Part shown: piece after piece, positions 10,474-20,611 of the stretch
Layout: each line of letters opens with the position of its first letter
Position numbering within the stretch: position 1 is the stretch's first letter
Assembly: GCA_026770025.1 (NCBI GenBank)
Contig: JAMXDE010000052.1
Location: forward strand, 248,001-312,000
Reading direction: 5' to 3'
Length of the DNA: 64,000 nt
From: Craspedostauros australis
Taxonomy: Eukaryota > Bacillariophyta > Bacillariophyceae > Mastogloiales > Achnanthaceae
Position numbers and translations under genes: made by a program
Notes under the pieces: model-generated
What the model was told of the DNA's origin: nothing
Seen by the model: only the letters and a program-made list of their open reading frames with translations
Database searches by the model: none

Positions 10474-11822
10474 TGCCACATAACGTTTGTTCCCAGTGTT
10501 CGCGAATGTCGGCGACCTACGAGAACAAGACAGGTTCCAACCAATGCACAAACTGGCTTGTTGTACTTGAGTAATTCAGCACGTGTCCAGCGACAAAAAC
10601 ATGTTGATGTGGAAAAGTCCGTCGCTGAACTAAACACGGATTGGCCATCGACACAGAATGTTCGACATGGCTTGACTGATGTGATCCAATCCTGCCAAGG
10701 TCAATCCGAGCAACATGGCTCCCAATCAAATCAACCACTGTTCGAAGCCCATGCCCGCACTGCAGGTGTCTTTGCTGTTGTTCTCCTGCTGATGTTGAGC
10801 ACTTGATCTTGCTCATGTTCTGCACAACAAGAGTTCAGAACAAGCACTCCTCCAACATCGCCAGGCAAACGATCCAACAAGAAGAATCATCAGCCACTTC
10901 ACGGAGTAACACGACCCAAGATAGGCAGAAGATACCACTAACGAACCAGTACCACAAGACGATTTGCTATGTTGGTGAAGTAGTGTTGAATAAATTGTAT
11001 TATACCGTAGCTCCACAATCGCTATCATTGAGGTCGCGATTCCTTCCCAAATCACAGAGAAGCATGAAAAAATACACTAAGTCCCATCTTGTTCCGTGCG
11101 AAGAAGAACACAGAACACAATAGAACACAGCACCTCCATTCAACGGCACAAATAACCATTCAGACACGATCTGATACAACGCCACGTATACCACAACACC
11201 CCTTTTCCACACAGAACAACACACTCCTTCAACATACCAAACCAGACTTAATAGAGGGGTTCGAGTGGCCCCAGAACTTGGGTACTGGGACACGCCGGGC
11301 TGTCCGAATTCCAGGGGGAGCCCCGCTATTGAAACTTGTCTGGACGCAATGGAGACAGCCACTTTCGTGGGGATTTAGGTCTTTGCAATGCCCATGTGAC
11401 GTCACGACTCGCTTTCTTCCTTCCCTTTTTCCCGCACTGTTTCGTCAAACTGTTTGTTTCCTCATGGTACCAACATGGTTTTTCGCATTTTTGCCCAATC
11501 TGAACCAAAATGATTGATTCGATTGTCCAGATCTCTCTCTTTTTGCATCTCTTGTACGCGAATCATCGCATGATTCTTGTCTCTTCTTGTTTCTTTCTGT
11601 CAAAACAATGCACACTGTTAAAAATAAGGACGATAATGCCAAAACTTGAGTACTTTGATCTGTGGTCTATTCGCGTTGTTGGCAACGAGGAGGAGCGTTG
11701 GTTTCTTGTGTGGCAATCCATGCTCAACTCTCAACACAACTCATTCAGAAACTCGTTGACAACACTGCCAATTGACACTACCTCCTCCCTCCCTTCCTTC
11801 CAAGTCAACTTCATCTGCAGAG
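10474..11822. other. Intergenic between two mobile elements
   Basis: No gene can be supported. It contains an approximately 100-bp stretch (11161-11250) similar to 49690-49775 and a short fold-back sequence (11250-11330). The rest is AT- and CA-rich without a long coding frame. Confidence 0.5.
11250..11330. repeat. Short imperfect inverted repeat (fold-back, MITE-like)
   Basis: The ends AATAGAGGGGTTCGAG and, inverted, AATAGCGGGGCTCCCC match at 12 of 16 positions. Nineteen bases at the left end (ATAGAGGGGTTCGAGTGGC region) recur inverted at 20111-20130, so this is a dispersed element. Too short to code. Confidence 0.45.
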
Positions 11823-14800
11823 CAAGTTGTTAATAGGACTGAGTGAGTGAATCAATGTTGTTCGCAAATATTTATGAGAGATTGTATTGATTAGCGCTGG
11901 AGTTGCGGAAAGGATTCCTGATCGTAGCTTGCCTGTCTCTAGCAGAAAAGTGGGCGCGAGGTGCATAGCGTTCTGGCGATGGACAGGCGAGTCACGGGCG
12001 GGACTGGAATCAACACACCCTCGCGGAACTCCCAGCATGCTCTGTCCTGTTGCCTTGCCACTGTCTGGAGTGGGCTTGAGGTAGACTTCGCGCATTTTGC
12101 GATGGTGAGCTGCCGGATGATGTTTGGTGAAGTAGTCGGCGAGGTTGTCTGCTCCTGGGGCCCAATATATGATGAATTGGCCCTGTTGGACGCGGTCGCG
12201 TACCCAGTAGAATCGCATGTCCATTGCCCGTGTGCGTCGTTGTTTCATCGTGTTGTTCACAATCCCGGATGCTGTGGAATTGTCTGTTTTGATGGGCGTA
12301 GGTGGTTGGGGATGTCCCAGTTCGTCGAGCGTCGTGCGAAGTGCTGTGGCTGCTGTGCAGTTCAAGTACAGGGCGCCCACTTCGGCTTCGGCGGCGGAGC
12401 TCATCACATTTTGTATTTTGTTGCATACGGTGTGAATGGCGCCATTGTTGGGTGGCGCTGTGTTCGGGGCCTTGTTGGTATCGGTGGACCGCTTGCTGAG
12501 GTACATGTGGCCGCCGGCTCGGCTTCTCGCCTTCGGCAGGCTGAGGTAGGAGGCGTCGCTGTCGACATGCAAGACCATGTCGCTGGCTTGATACACCAGG
12601 ATGGCGTTGGGGTGTGTGGCGCAGTAGTCCATGAGCTGGTTCACGCGCCGCTCGGTGTCTTGTGTCGCGTGGGCCTGCTGTGTGGCGATGTCGCTTACTG
12701 CTGGCAGGATGGTTGGGTCTACCGCACGGGCGTAGTACAGCAGTGTCCCCACCACCTGTCGAATGCGGATGATTTGTTCTGCCGGGAGCTTGGGCGACGT
12801 GTCGTCGTGTTTGGGTTCTTGCGTCTTCGCCCCGTAGGTCAGCGCGTCCCATGGCGCTGGCGCATGTTGTGGTCGAGTGGGGATCGGGTGTTGGAACTTG
12901 TGGAGTGCTTTTTGCACGTATCCTGGCATGGAGAGCTCCACTGTTCGTTTCGCGTAGTCCCATTTGAGACTCACGCCGCAGTAGAGATCGCCGCTCCACT
13001 CGACCGTACACTTGTAGATGGTTTGCAAAGCGCCGATGAGGTGCTTCGCGTGTTCTTCGCCCACATATTTCACACCGAAATCGTCGACGACCAGGGTGAA
13101 AGTGATGGGTCTGCAATCGTGTTTCCACAGTCCAGGCGTGTGCACGACTGGGCGGTATCCGAATTTTGCGAGGTGTTTCTGGAGTTTCACATTCGCGATT
13201 TTGCCGGCCTGTGGGAGGCCGTACATGCCCTTGCGTACCTCCACATACACGTTGCCTTTGTGTTCGAGGTCGTGGAGTTTGTATTGTTCGACGACTTCTG
13301 GTGGCATCATGGCGATGGGCATTCGCATGTATTCGTAGCGCTCCATCTCGGTGTTGAGGTAAAAGTCTTTGATGTCGATGGTCATGAACTTGGCTGCTGG
13401 CGTAGAGATCACACTGTTGAAGAGACACTTGGCTGTTGTCAGTTCGGCGGTTGGTGTGTGTACGTCGAACGGGTAGTCGATGAGGTTGCCGCCTACGGTG
13501 AGGCGCGTGCGGTGGGTTTCGGCCTTCTGTGGTCGCACGGCGCACACGATGCGTCCGTATGTGATGGTTCGATCCTTGGGGACTTCGTTTCTCGGGATGA
13601 AGAAGATGGTGTTTGTGGCCGCTGTCGCGGGTATGCGCGTGCCGATGCCTTGTGCCAGTCTTCCAATTTCGTTGGCAAATGATCGGTACCACTGCTCGGG
13701 TGTGTGGCCATGCACTTTTCCTGCGACGAGATGTCGGTACTCGTACGCGGTTCCGGTGCGTTCGTCGATGACGGCGTTGGCCTTTGGGGCTTTGGCGTCC
13801 CATCGTCGTCGCTGGATGGCGCCTGTGCGTAGTCTCGTGCGGGTTGCGCTGGTCGTTTCGCTTGGTGGTGTGTCGTCGTGGTCGTCGTCATCTTCGTCGC
13901 CGGAGTCTTCGTCGTCCGTCACCGCCGGCGCCGTCTCTGGCACCCTCGGAGGTGCTGGCGTGTGCTGGTGGACAGCGCGTGGTTGGCTGGTTCGAGTGTT
14001 TGTTGTTGCCGTCGTCGCTGGGACTGTTGTGCGTTCCGGCACCCTCGGAAGTGGTGCATCTCGTTTGGCTGGGGCGACTGTTTGGAAGATTCGGCTGAGT
14101 TCCTCCAACGCGCCTAGTTGCTGGTCGCCGACTGCTTGTATTGGTGGGCAGGGCGTTTTGAGTGCCTCGGCCAGGTCGCCTGCGGCTTTGATGGCTAGCT
14201 CTGCGTTGGTTGGCATCGGTGTTGCGCAACGACTTGGCTTGAGTTCGACGGTGTCGGTGATGCGGACTTTCCGCGTGTTGGTGCAGTAGATTTGGTAGCA
14301 TTGGTAGTGTTCCATGGCTGGTGCGATGTACCATCCTTTGGTTTCGTGCGGTGCCCATGTGGCTCGTTTTGCTGGCTTGTCGTGTGCGATGGCTTTCGTG
14401 CCTGGTGGTGCGAGGGGTGTTGCGTTGAAATCGAAGTTTCCATGGAGGACGTGATACGCGGAGACGTGTGGGTTCACTCGTGATGGCCGGAGCAGATTGA
14501 GTGTGATGTCGCACTGAGGTAGCATTCGGCACCATAGATGCAATGGGAAGTCGTCGTCGGCTGTTGCCAGACCTGCGATGAAGTGATCTTTCCATGTCGA
14601 TATTGCTCTTTTGGCGGCGTTGCGCCGATGGATGCCTGGTGGAACTAGTTGGTATTCCATGTTTTTGGCTTGGATGAGCTGCTTGAGCTCTGCAGGCGCC
14701 TCGTTGTCCATTCGGTGGAATCGTGGCTTGAGACCCGCTCGCAGGAGAACATCCAGTAGTTCGCCGCATGCTCGCGTGAGTTCTGATGCGTGGCGACTTC

Positions 14801-15665
14801 GCATGGGGCGTGATAGAATGGCGTTCGAATCATGATCGTAGAGTATCATGATGTACTGGTTGCCTCTGCTTGACGTCACCGGGAAACGTCCAGTTTGATC
14901 GGTGTACGTCTTCCCTGTTGGCCGAAAAACGTCCATGAACACGTCATGGGGTTCGGGGGCATTCTTGGTGGACTGGTTGCCGTGATTGCACCGGTTCTTC
15001 GTGGATTGGGTGTTCTGGTACTGTTGACGCATGTGGCCTGCTGCCGTTGCATCGGAAGGTGGAAGGAATTTTTGAATTAGTTGCTCTGTGAGTCCCGGCC
15101 AGGACGCGAAGAATCCTTTCGTTATGGCGGTTGTGAAAGTTGCCACCGAGGGGCTGAAGCAACACTGGTGGAAAAATTTGGCGAGCTCCGTCTTGGTTGA
15201 CGTGTGGTGGATGTGATTGGCTGACTGCCGGACTACCAATTCATGTGGTGTGATGTTCACGCGATACATGCCGTCAACTTGATGCCGACGACCGGTGTGA
15301 ATCGTGGTTCCGTTTCGGCGAACACGTACTGCTTCTTGGTCAAACTCGACTGTCATACCGTGGTCACACAGTTGTCCCACGGATAGGAGTGCTGCGCTGG
15401 TGAGTTGTGGAAAAACTCGCGCGGTGCATGCGTGTTGGGGCACGTTGGTCATGCTCACCGTTGCTTGGTGCGACGATTCAATCGTCGAACCATCAGGCAG
15501 CATCACTGTGAGTGGATTTTTGTCGTTTGTCTTGTTGAGGCACGGATCGGTCGCTCGCAGGAAATGGCTGGTACAGCCAGAGTCGACAATGGCTAGGGCA
15601 GGCACACAGGGTGATGAATTCGTGATGGAGTTCACTACTTGGTTACTGTGTTCCTGCCGTTTTTG
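11811..15665 (-). CDS. Pol polyprotein of copia element 1
   Basis: A frame of 1285 codons directly after the gag TGA and in the same frame, with no ATG near its start, so it probably needs readthrough. The domain order is aspartic protease (AIVDSGCTSHFL), a gag-pre-integrase region, the integrase core (MDVFRPTG, then HRMDNEAPAEL, then RRNAAKRAISTWKDHF), reverse transcriptase (TLVVDDFGVKYVG as the YxDD box; MTIDIKDFYLNT), and RNase H (LHVDSDASYL; MSSAAEAEVGAL; IKTDNSTASGIV). In the integrase the D,D-35-E Glu position reads AAA (Lys) at 14612-14610 where relatives have ERAI, so strand transfer should be lost. The frame continues through the 3' LTR and 17 bp beyond it, so the last 70 or so residues are LTR translation. 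Confidence 0.9.
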   Translation of the reverse strand, partial: QKRQEHSNQVVNSITNSSPCVPALAIVDSGCTSHFLRATDPCLNKTNDKNPLTVMLPDGSTIESSHQATVSMTNVPQHACTARVFPQLTSAALLSVGQLCDHGMTVEFDQEAVRVRRNGTTIHTGRRHQVDGMYRVNITPHELVVRQSANHIHHTSTKTELAKFFHQCCFSPSVATFTTAITKGFFASWPGLTEQLIQKFLPPSDATAAGHMRQQYQNTQSTKNRCNHGNQSTKNAPEPHDVFMDVFRPTGKTYTDQTGRFPVTSSRGNQYIMILYDHDSNAILSRPMRSRHASELTRACGELLDVLLRAGLKPRFHRMDNEAPAELKQLIQAKNMEYQLVPPGIHRRNAAKRAISTWKDHFIAGLATADDDFPLHLWCRMLPQCDITLNLLRPSRVNPHVSAYHVLHGNFDFNATPLAPPGTKAIAHDKPAKRATWAPHETKGWYIAPAMEHYQCYQIYCTNTRKVRITDTVELKPSRCATPMPTNAELAIKAAGDLAEALKTPCPPIQAVGDQQLGALEELSRIFQTVAPAKRDAPLPRVPERTTVPATTATTNTRTSQPRAVHQHTPAPPRVPETAPAVTDDEDSGDEDDDDHDDTPPSETTSATRTRLRTGAIQRRRWDAKAPKANAVIDERTGTAYEYRHLVAGKVHGHTPEQWYRSFANEIGRLAQGIGTRIPATAATNTIFFIPRNEVPKDRTITYGRIVCAVRPQKAETHRTRLTVGGNLIDYPFDVHTPTAELTTAKCLFNSVISTPAAKFMTIDIKDFYLNTEMERYEYMRMPIAMMPPEVVEQYKLHDLEHKGNVYVEVRKGMYGLPQAGKIANVKLQKHLAKFGYRPVVHTPGLWKHDCRPITFTLVVDDFGVKYVGEEHAKHLIGALQTIYKCTVEWSGDLYCGVSLKWDYAKRTVELSMPGYVQKALHKFQHPIPTRPQHAPAPWDALTYGAKTQEPKHDDTSPKLPAEQIIRIRQVVGTLLYYARAVDPTILPAVSDIATQQAHATQDTERRVNQLMDYCATHPNAILVYQASDMVLHVDSDASYLSLPKARSRAGGHMYLSKRSTDTNKAPNTAPPNNGAIHTVCNKIQNVMSSAAEAEVGALYLNCTAATALRTTLDELGHPQPPTPIKTDNSTASGIVNNTMKQRRTRAMDMRFYWVRDRVQQGQFIIYWAPGADNLADYFTKHHPAAHHRKMREVYLKPTPDSGKATGQSMLGVPRGCVDSSPARDSPVHRQNAMHLAPTFLLETGKLRSGILSATPALINTISHKYLRTTLIHSLSPINNLLCR
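11828..12015 (-). repeat. 3' LTR of copia element 1 (188 bp)
   Basis: Same sequence as 16897-17084. The plus strand begins TGTTAATAGGACTGAG and ends GGAATCAACA. Preceded by TSD CAAGT. Confidence 0.95.
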
Positions 15666-16829
15666 TCATGCGTTCGTCGGCGCTCCTGCGTTGGACCCTC
15701 CCATGGTGTTGCTTCGGGTCGCCTCACGCTTGTGTCCTTCGGCGGGCTTGTTGCAGGTGGCGCTGTTGTGTGTGGCGCTGACCTTGTAGCCGTGCGTCCA
15801 GCAGTACGAGTTGTGCTTGTGTTTGTGCGTCTTCGCGGTTATTCCTCCTGCTCCTGCTCCCGCGGCGTTGATCTGAATCTTGGACACCATGGCGGTGATC
15901 TCGGACAGTTGCTTGACCAAGGTCGCGTTGCTTTCGGTGAGAAGGGTGACTGCGTTGCGGTCGGCTGCAGTGGCTGACGCAAGGTTCGCGAGAGCTTCGG
16001 CTGTCTCTTCGGCTGTTGTAGCTGCGTTGGCTCCTTGGAATCCCGAAGTCGTGGTTGACGACTGGGCTTCGCGGTGGTCTTGGTGGGCGGCTGCGAAGTC
16101 GGCTTTGAACCGTGGCCAGGTCTTGTCGGCGGCACTGAGGGCGCGGAAAGAACGGCATGCTTCGGGGAACTCCTGTGTTTGGAACACAAGGTTGTACGCG
16201 GTGTTGACCAGCTGGTGATCGGTGTACGGTGTCTTGGCTGCCGCGGCAAGATCGCGCGCGGATTCGATCTGTGCGACGAGCACCTCAAATGGCTCCGCTG
16301 GATTGTAGGCAGTCTTCATGGCCTTGTCGTTGGCATCCAGGTCTTGAGGGGTGATCTTGCCGTACGTGCTGTACAGGTGCGTGAGCAGCTGCAGGGTGGA
16401 GACGTTGGCGTATCCCACAATGTTGTGCCGAAGGGTTCGCACGTATTGATCCTCCACGGCGCCAAGAAGTTGTTGTTTGAGCGCGTTGTCGACGGCGCGG
16501 TACTCTCTCCACAGGCGCTCTTGTTCCTTGTGGATGCTGGTGGCTGCGCTGATCTGTGCTGCTGTGGCTCCCGTTGGGATGACTGGATGCGGTCCTGGAT
16601 TGGCTGGTACGACGAATGCCGTTGCCGATTGCTCGTTGTAGATCTCGTTGGATACGGTGAGAACCAGGTATCCCAGCTCTCCATTTCCCAGGGGGCAATG
16701 GACGGAAGCTGCGTTGGCGTTGAGTACAACGTTGAGTTCGGCGATGGTTTCGTAGGTGGGCAATCCGATGATCGGCTTGACGACGGCCTGCGGGAATGTG
16801 GCGAGGATTTTTTCGTGGCTGTTGGCCAT
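15666..16829 (-). CDS. Gag protein of copia element 1
   Basis: 387 residues from the ATG at 16829 (MANSHEKILATFPQAV). The capsid-like body is mostly helical with a UBN2-like central region typical of copia Gag. The C-terminus has a basic stretch KTHKHKHNSYCWTHGYKV followed by HNSATCNKPAEGHK, a Cys/His knuckle that differs from the usual CCHC spacing but fits diatom copia Gags. It ends in a TGA (15668-15666) followed by CAA. Pol continues in the same frame, so Gag-Pol could be made by stop-codon readthrough. Confidence 0.85.
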   Translation of the reverse strand: MANSHEKILATFPQAVVKPIIGLPTYETIAELNVVLNANAASVHCPLGNGELGYLVLTVSNEIYNEQSATAFVVPANPGPHPVIPTGATAAQISAATSIHKEQERLWREYRAVDNALKQQLLGAVEDQYVRTLRHNIVGYANVSTLQLLTHLYSTYGKITPQDLDANDKAMKTAYNPAEPFEVLVAQIESARDLAAAAKTPYTDHQLVNTAYNLVFQTQEFPEACRSFRALSAADKTWPRFKADFAAAHQDHREAQSSTTTSGFQGANAATTAEETAEALANLASATAADRNAVTLLTESNATLVKQLSEITAMVSKIQINAAGAGAGGITAKTHKHKHNSYCWTHGYKVSATHNSATCNKPAEGHKREATRSNTMGGSNAGAPTNA

Positions 16830-16896
16830 GGTGATGATGGTGGTGGTGTTGGTCTTGGTGCCCGATGTTTGGGTGAACTTGCTATTAGCGAACAAC

Positions 16897-17084
16897 TGTT
16901 AATAGGACTGAGTGAGTGAATCAATGTTGTTCGCAAATATTTATGAGAGATTGTATTGATTAGCGCTGGAGTTGCGGAAAGGATTCCTGATCGTAGCTTG
17001 CCTGTCTCTAGCAGAAAAGTGGGCGCGAGGTGCATAGCGTTCTGGCGATGGACAGGCGAGTCACGGGCGGGACTGGAATCAACA
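16897..17084 (-). repeat. 5' LTR of copia element 1 (188 bp)
   Basis: Identical by eye to 11828-12015. Followed by TSD CAAGT at 17085-17089. The gag ATG is 67 bp inside the element. Confidence 0.95.
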
Positions 17085-17089
17085 CAAGT

Positions 17090-20000
17090 ATGTAGCTCAT
17101 GTGGAAGTGGGATCGAGAGTGGAAGAAGAAGCATATCATGCCAAGAACCCAAGCCATGCCAACAAACAATCCCCAACAACAAATAGACTCCAACACAACA
17201 GTCTCCCACCCTCTCATACTCAGCCGTGCCAGACTTGGCATTCAACAAACACCCATCCATCTATCCATCCCTGCCACGCCACGCCATGCCAATGTGCCTC
17301 TAGAGATAGATAGTATCGACACCTGGGGGATGCTCCATCCTGTCTCATATCACACCAAACAAAGACTGTCCCAGCTGTAGTGGACAACCTGATGGGATCC
17401 GTCACACATTTCCTCACTGTAGCAAAGCAACAGAGTTGTCATTCATTGCAGAACCTCCTGTCTGTCGCAGATGTGCGGTGCACCAAGTCATGGGCTTGGC
17501 ATGCTATGCTTATGTCACTGATCGTTTCAGCAATGACACCATCATCCTTTGCAACAATTACAGTGGGCATGCATGGTGTATACATTGTTCTTTTGCTCTG
17601 TCTTCACCATCTCATCAGACCACACATTGCCAATGCAAAAACAGCAGGCAAGGCATCCAGCGAAGCATCTGCCAGACACCAATGTACAATGAATTTGTCA
17701 GCATTATTCAACATGCAGACTGCATTCTGTATTTTGAAACAACTCGCCAATCAGAACACAGCATGCGGCAGGAGCTGAAACATCTGCCAACGATCAACAA
17801 TGAGTGGGCGGCTCCAGACAGCAGCTGGAGAGCTTCTGATCACACCCAACAACTTCACGCACGGCTGAGCATCGATCAGAGTATTCTGCCACCACCAGCT
17901 ATCAATGCATCAGCAGTGATCCTTGCCAGATGTCATTTGGCAAGCAGTAGTGAATTGGCAGTGATGATTTACAAGAGAGAGAGAGAGGGAGGAGCATCCA
18001 GCACACCACTTGACCCAACCAGAGAATCCACAGTTTACCCAACCAAGAGATTCCAGAAAAGCATATCCAGAAGAGAACTGAGCATGCATGTTGGCAAGTT
18101 CCGCTCACGGAAGCCTATGATTGTGGAAGATGGTATTGGTTGACAGTCGTTCATTTGCTATTTCATTACGTTGGCACTCCAATCCTCTTGGTGTCCATTC
18201 GTTCTCTTGCCTGATGCTCTTGGCACTTCAATCTGTTTTGTAGATTCAGTCTCCAACTATGAGTCAGTGTGCGAGATGCTCTCTCGCTGCTCTTCGTATT
18301 CTCTCTGTCTCAGCATTATGTGCTTCGTGCTACGCGATACTACATGTTCGATGCGTACTCCGCATTCAACACTCCGTTCATTCAGTACTGGTTCCTACTC
18401 CATGAGTACTTACCATTTGAAGTTCATCTCCTGTATCCATGATCTTGATGCCCTTCGGTCATCGGATCTTTGCCTCCTGCTCTGACTTGGAGACAGATGT
18501 CGACATGGTGACACGATGACATCCTGTTGACGTCAGTAGGCGTCCTTCTGCTCTCCAGATGTCACGTTCCATTGGTGATGCAGCAGTCTGTCAGAGATAT
18601 TGTCATCTGAGGTTTAGTTGGGAAGTACCTCGAGATTCTCTCGGTACCATTGATGGATGGACAGACGATATTTCCAATTCTCTCAGAAATCGTCGATTGC
18701 AAATTTCCTCCAGAAATTCTGCTCATTTTCGTGTGTTCCATTTCCGCTGTAATTCTGACGAATCACAGCATACTATTGAAACGAATGTAGTTATACCGTC
18801 CATACATGAATAAGAGAATAACAGGTGAACGATGCACATATACACGTACATCTTGACATATACACGCATGTAAATCTCGACAAAGCTGGATGCTTGAGGT
18901 TGAATGGAGTCCAATGGTGTCAAAGCTTCCTGTTGCTTGCGCAAGGCCACCACAACATTGCTCCAACACTCTTTCCAACACCAACAATCATACACTTTTC
19001 AAAGGATCTCTGCCCATTGAATGTAGAGGAAAGATCCCAACCTGGATGCCAACGCCGGAACTTGTACAAGGATGGATGATCTTCATGGATGAATAGATGG
19101 GTGGGTGGGTCCTGTGCTGCGGCCAATATGACATGCCCACCACCAAAGCAGATGCCCCATGAGTGAAGTTGCCAAAGCTGCAATCTTGAATTCAACCCAT
19201 ATTGCAGGCCACAGTGGTGACTGTGACCGACAGCAGCGTGTTTACGCCATTGTAATCAGCATTGTCATTTTTGTTATTGGTTTGCTGTGATGTGCGCATG
19301 TGTTGCATATGGCCGGTGTGCCAAGTATTGTGTACATTTGTAGCGTGAGCTCATCCTGCTAGCGAGCACAGACCTGTGGGTACTTGTACTTGACGACAGC
19401 ACCGATGCCATTGTCGATCTTGATGCCGATGTTGTTGTTGTTGTTTTCTGGTGCCACACAAAGACCCAGAATCTCACTCACAACTGTGTTCACAAAGTCA
19501 CAGCCGACGACATGATACCAAAACGGATGCTACCGACAGAAGTATCTCAACAGCCAACTGCTGTGTCGCCGTTCACATCAAAGGAACACTTCTGTCCTTG
19601 TTTTGTTGGGATTTTGTAGAAAACAATGTTGTCAATTTTTCGTATGTCTTGGTACTGCTGCGGAAGTACTAGTATTAAACAACAACAATACTGAGCATAC
19701 GATAGTCCCATCGCAACGATATCATGAACGTGTCGGTCGGAATCGTCGTTCAGTTACGACAATGCAGTTTGTCGCCTCGAGATACTCAAACGGAGATACT
19801 GCACGTAAATAATTACAGTTTATTTGCTCAATACGTGATTTCTGAGAAAGTGCCAAAGTTCCACAATTCCTCGTGCGAAACCAACCACGCAATCCCACCG
19901 CCTCTGTCAGCGTTCACAACGAGAATCGATCCGACAGGGAACAGATCGTCTGCGTCACATGGTTCCAAATGAGAACCCCAAGCGCAACAAAGCTCGGGAA

Positions 20001-20611
20001 AATTGACCCAAACTCCCCTCAATTCACCCTTCAATGGGATGGCTTGCTCGTAGCAGTGATAAAGTCTAAGCCATTTGATTGGCTGGGGTCGCCGGCCATG
20101 CCAAAAAATAGCCACTCGAACCCCTCTAATCTGTGCGAATGACCACAACACCACCTCACTTATGCTCCGCTCCGGCTTCTTCCTCCGCTCCGTCTTGGTG
20201 GTGAAGTGCCACAATCGTCGTTTGTCAACAACACACAGGCTGCGTACTTCTGCAACTGCGCGTGCAGAAACGCAGTATCGCACACATCCACGGAGAATTG
20301 CGCACAATCGGACAATTGCAATGGAACTCTTCTGTGACCTTCGGATAAAACGGCACATCTTCTTCTCCCATCTGTTCTTCCTCGCGTAACTCACCGATTA
20401 CGGGAACGCAAACACGTGGTAATGGTGTGCGCTGACGGTAACACGATGACGTGACCACACAACCACACGACCACAAATCAACACGGAAGTCAACACGATG
20501 TCCCAACCGCACCTTCCTGAATTCCGCCAACTCCATCTCATAAAACCAAATCACCATCCACCTCACTCCAACTTCCTTCGAATCAACCCAACTTGACACA
20601 AGAATACAACC
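17090..20611. other. Long intergenic stretch
   Basis: No gene is firmly supported. An open frame at 17436-18143 (plus) has a non-ATG start, scattered Cys pairs and no known motif. A minus-strand frame at 20394-19828 (188 codons) is uninterrupted but overlaps a dispersed repeat end (20111-20130) and matches no family I know. A (GTT)n-like tract lies near 19430-19446. The last 200 bases are ACA/AAC-rich and probably hold the leader of the gene at 20612. Confidence 0.45.

Larger units (their letters stand above)
11828..17084 (-). mobile_element. Complete Ty1/copia LTR retrotransposon, element 1 (5257 bp)
   Basis: Two 188-bp LTRs that look identical (TG...CA ends) are flanked by the 5-bp target duplication CAAGT (11823-11827 and 17085-17089). 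On the minus strand the order is 5' LTR, gag, a TGA, then pol (protease, integrase, reverse transcriptase, RNase H), then a GGGAG-containing polypurine stretch next to the 3' LTR. Integrase precedes reverse transcriptase, which defines Ty1/copia. The identical LTRs indicate recent insertion. Two defects or special features are the in-frame TGA between gag and pol and a Lys codon at the integrase catalytic Glu. Confidence 0.92.

Noticed and set aside
11254-11275. tRNA-like GGTTCGA sequence
   Set aside because: The GGGGTTCGAGTGGCCCC stretch resembles a T-arm, but no anticodon arm, D-arm or acceptor stem can be built around it. It belongs to the fold-back repeat.
12010-12030. LTR 1 ending at CAACACA
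   Set aside because: Comparing both flanks, the last two bases (CA) belong to the CAAGT duplication at the right end and to internal sequence at the left end, so the LTR ends at AACA.
11961-13803. Long frames antisense to, or out of frame with, copia 1 pol (573 and 597 codons)
   Set aside because: They overlap the protease-integrase-RT frame completely, lack motifs and have skewed composition (one is extremely Arg-rich).
17436-18143. 235-codon plus-strand frame
   Set aside because: Non-ATG start, no motif, no paralogue in the window and no splice context. Possible but unsupported.
19828-20394. 188-codon minus-strand frame
   Set aside because: Open, but it overlaps a dispersed repeat end (20111-20130), and the composition gives no family signal.
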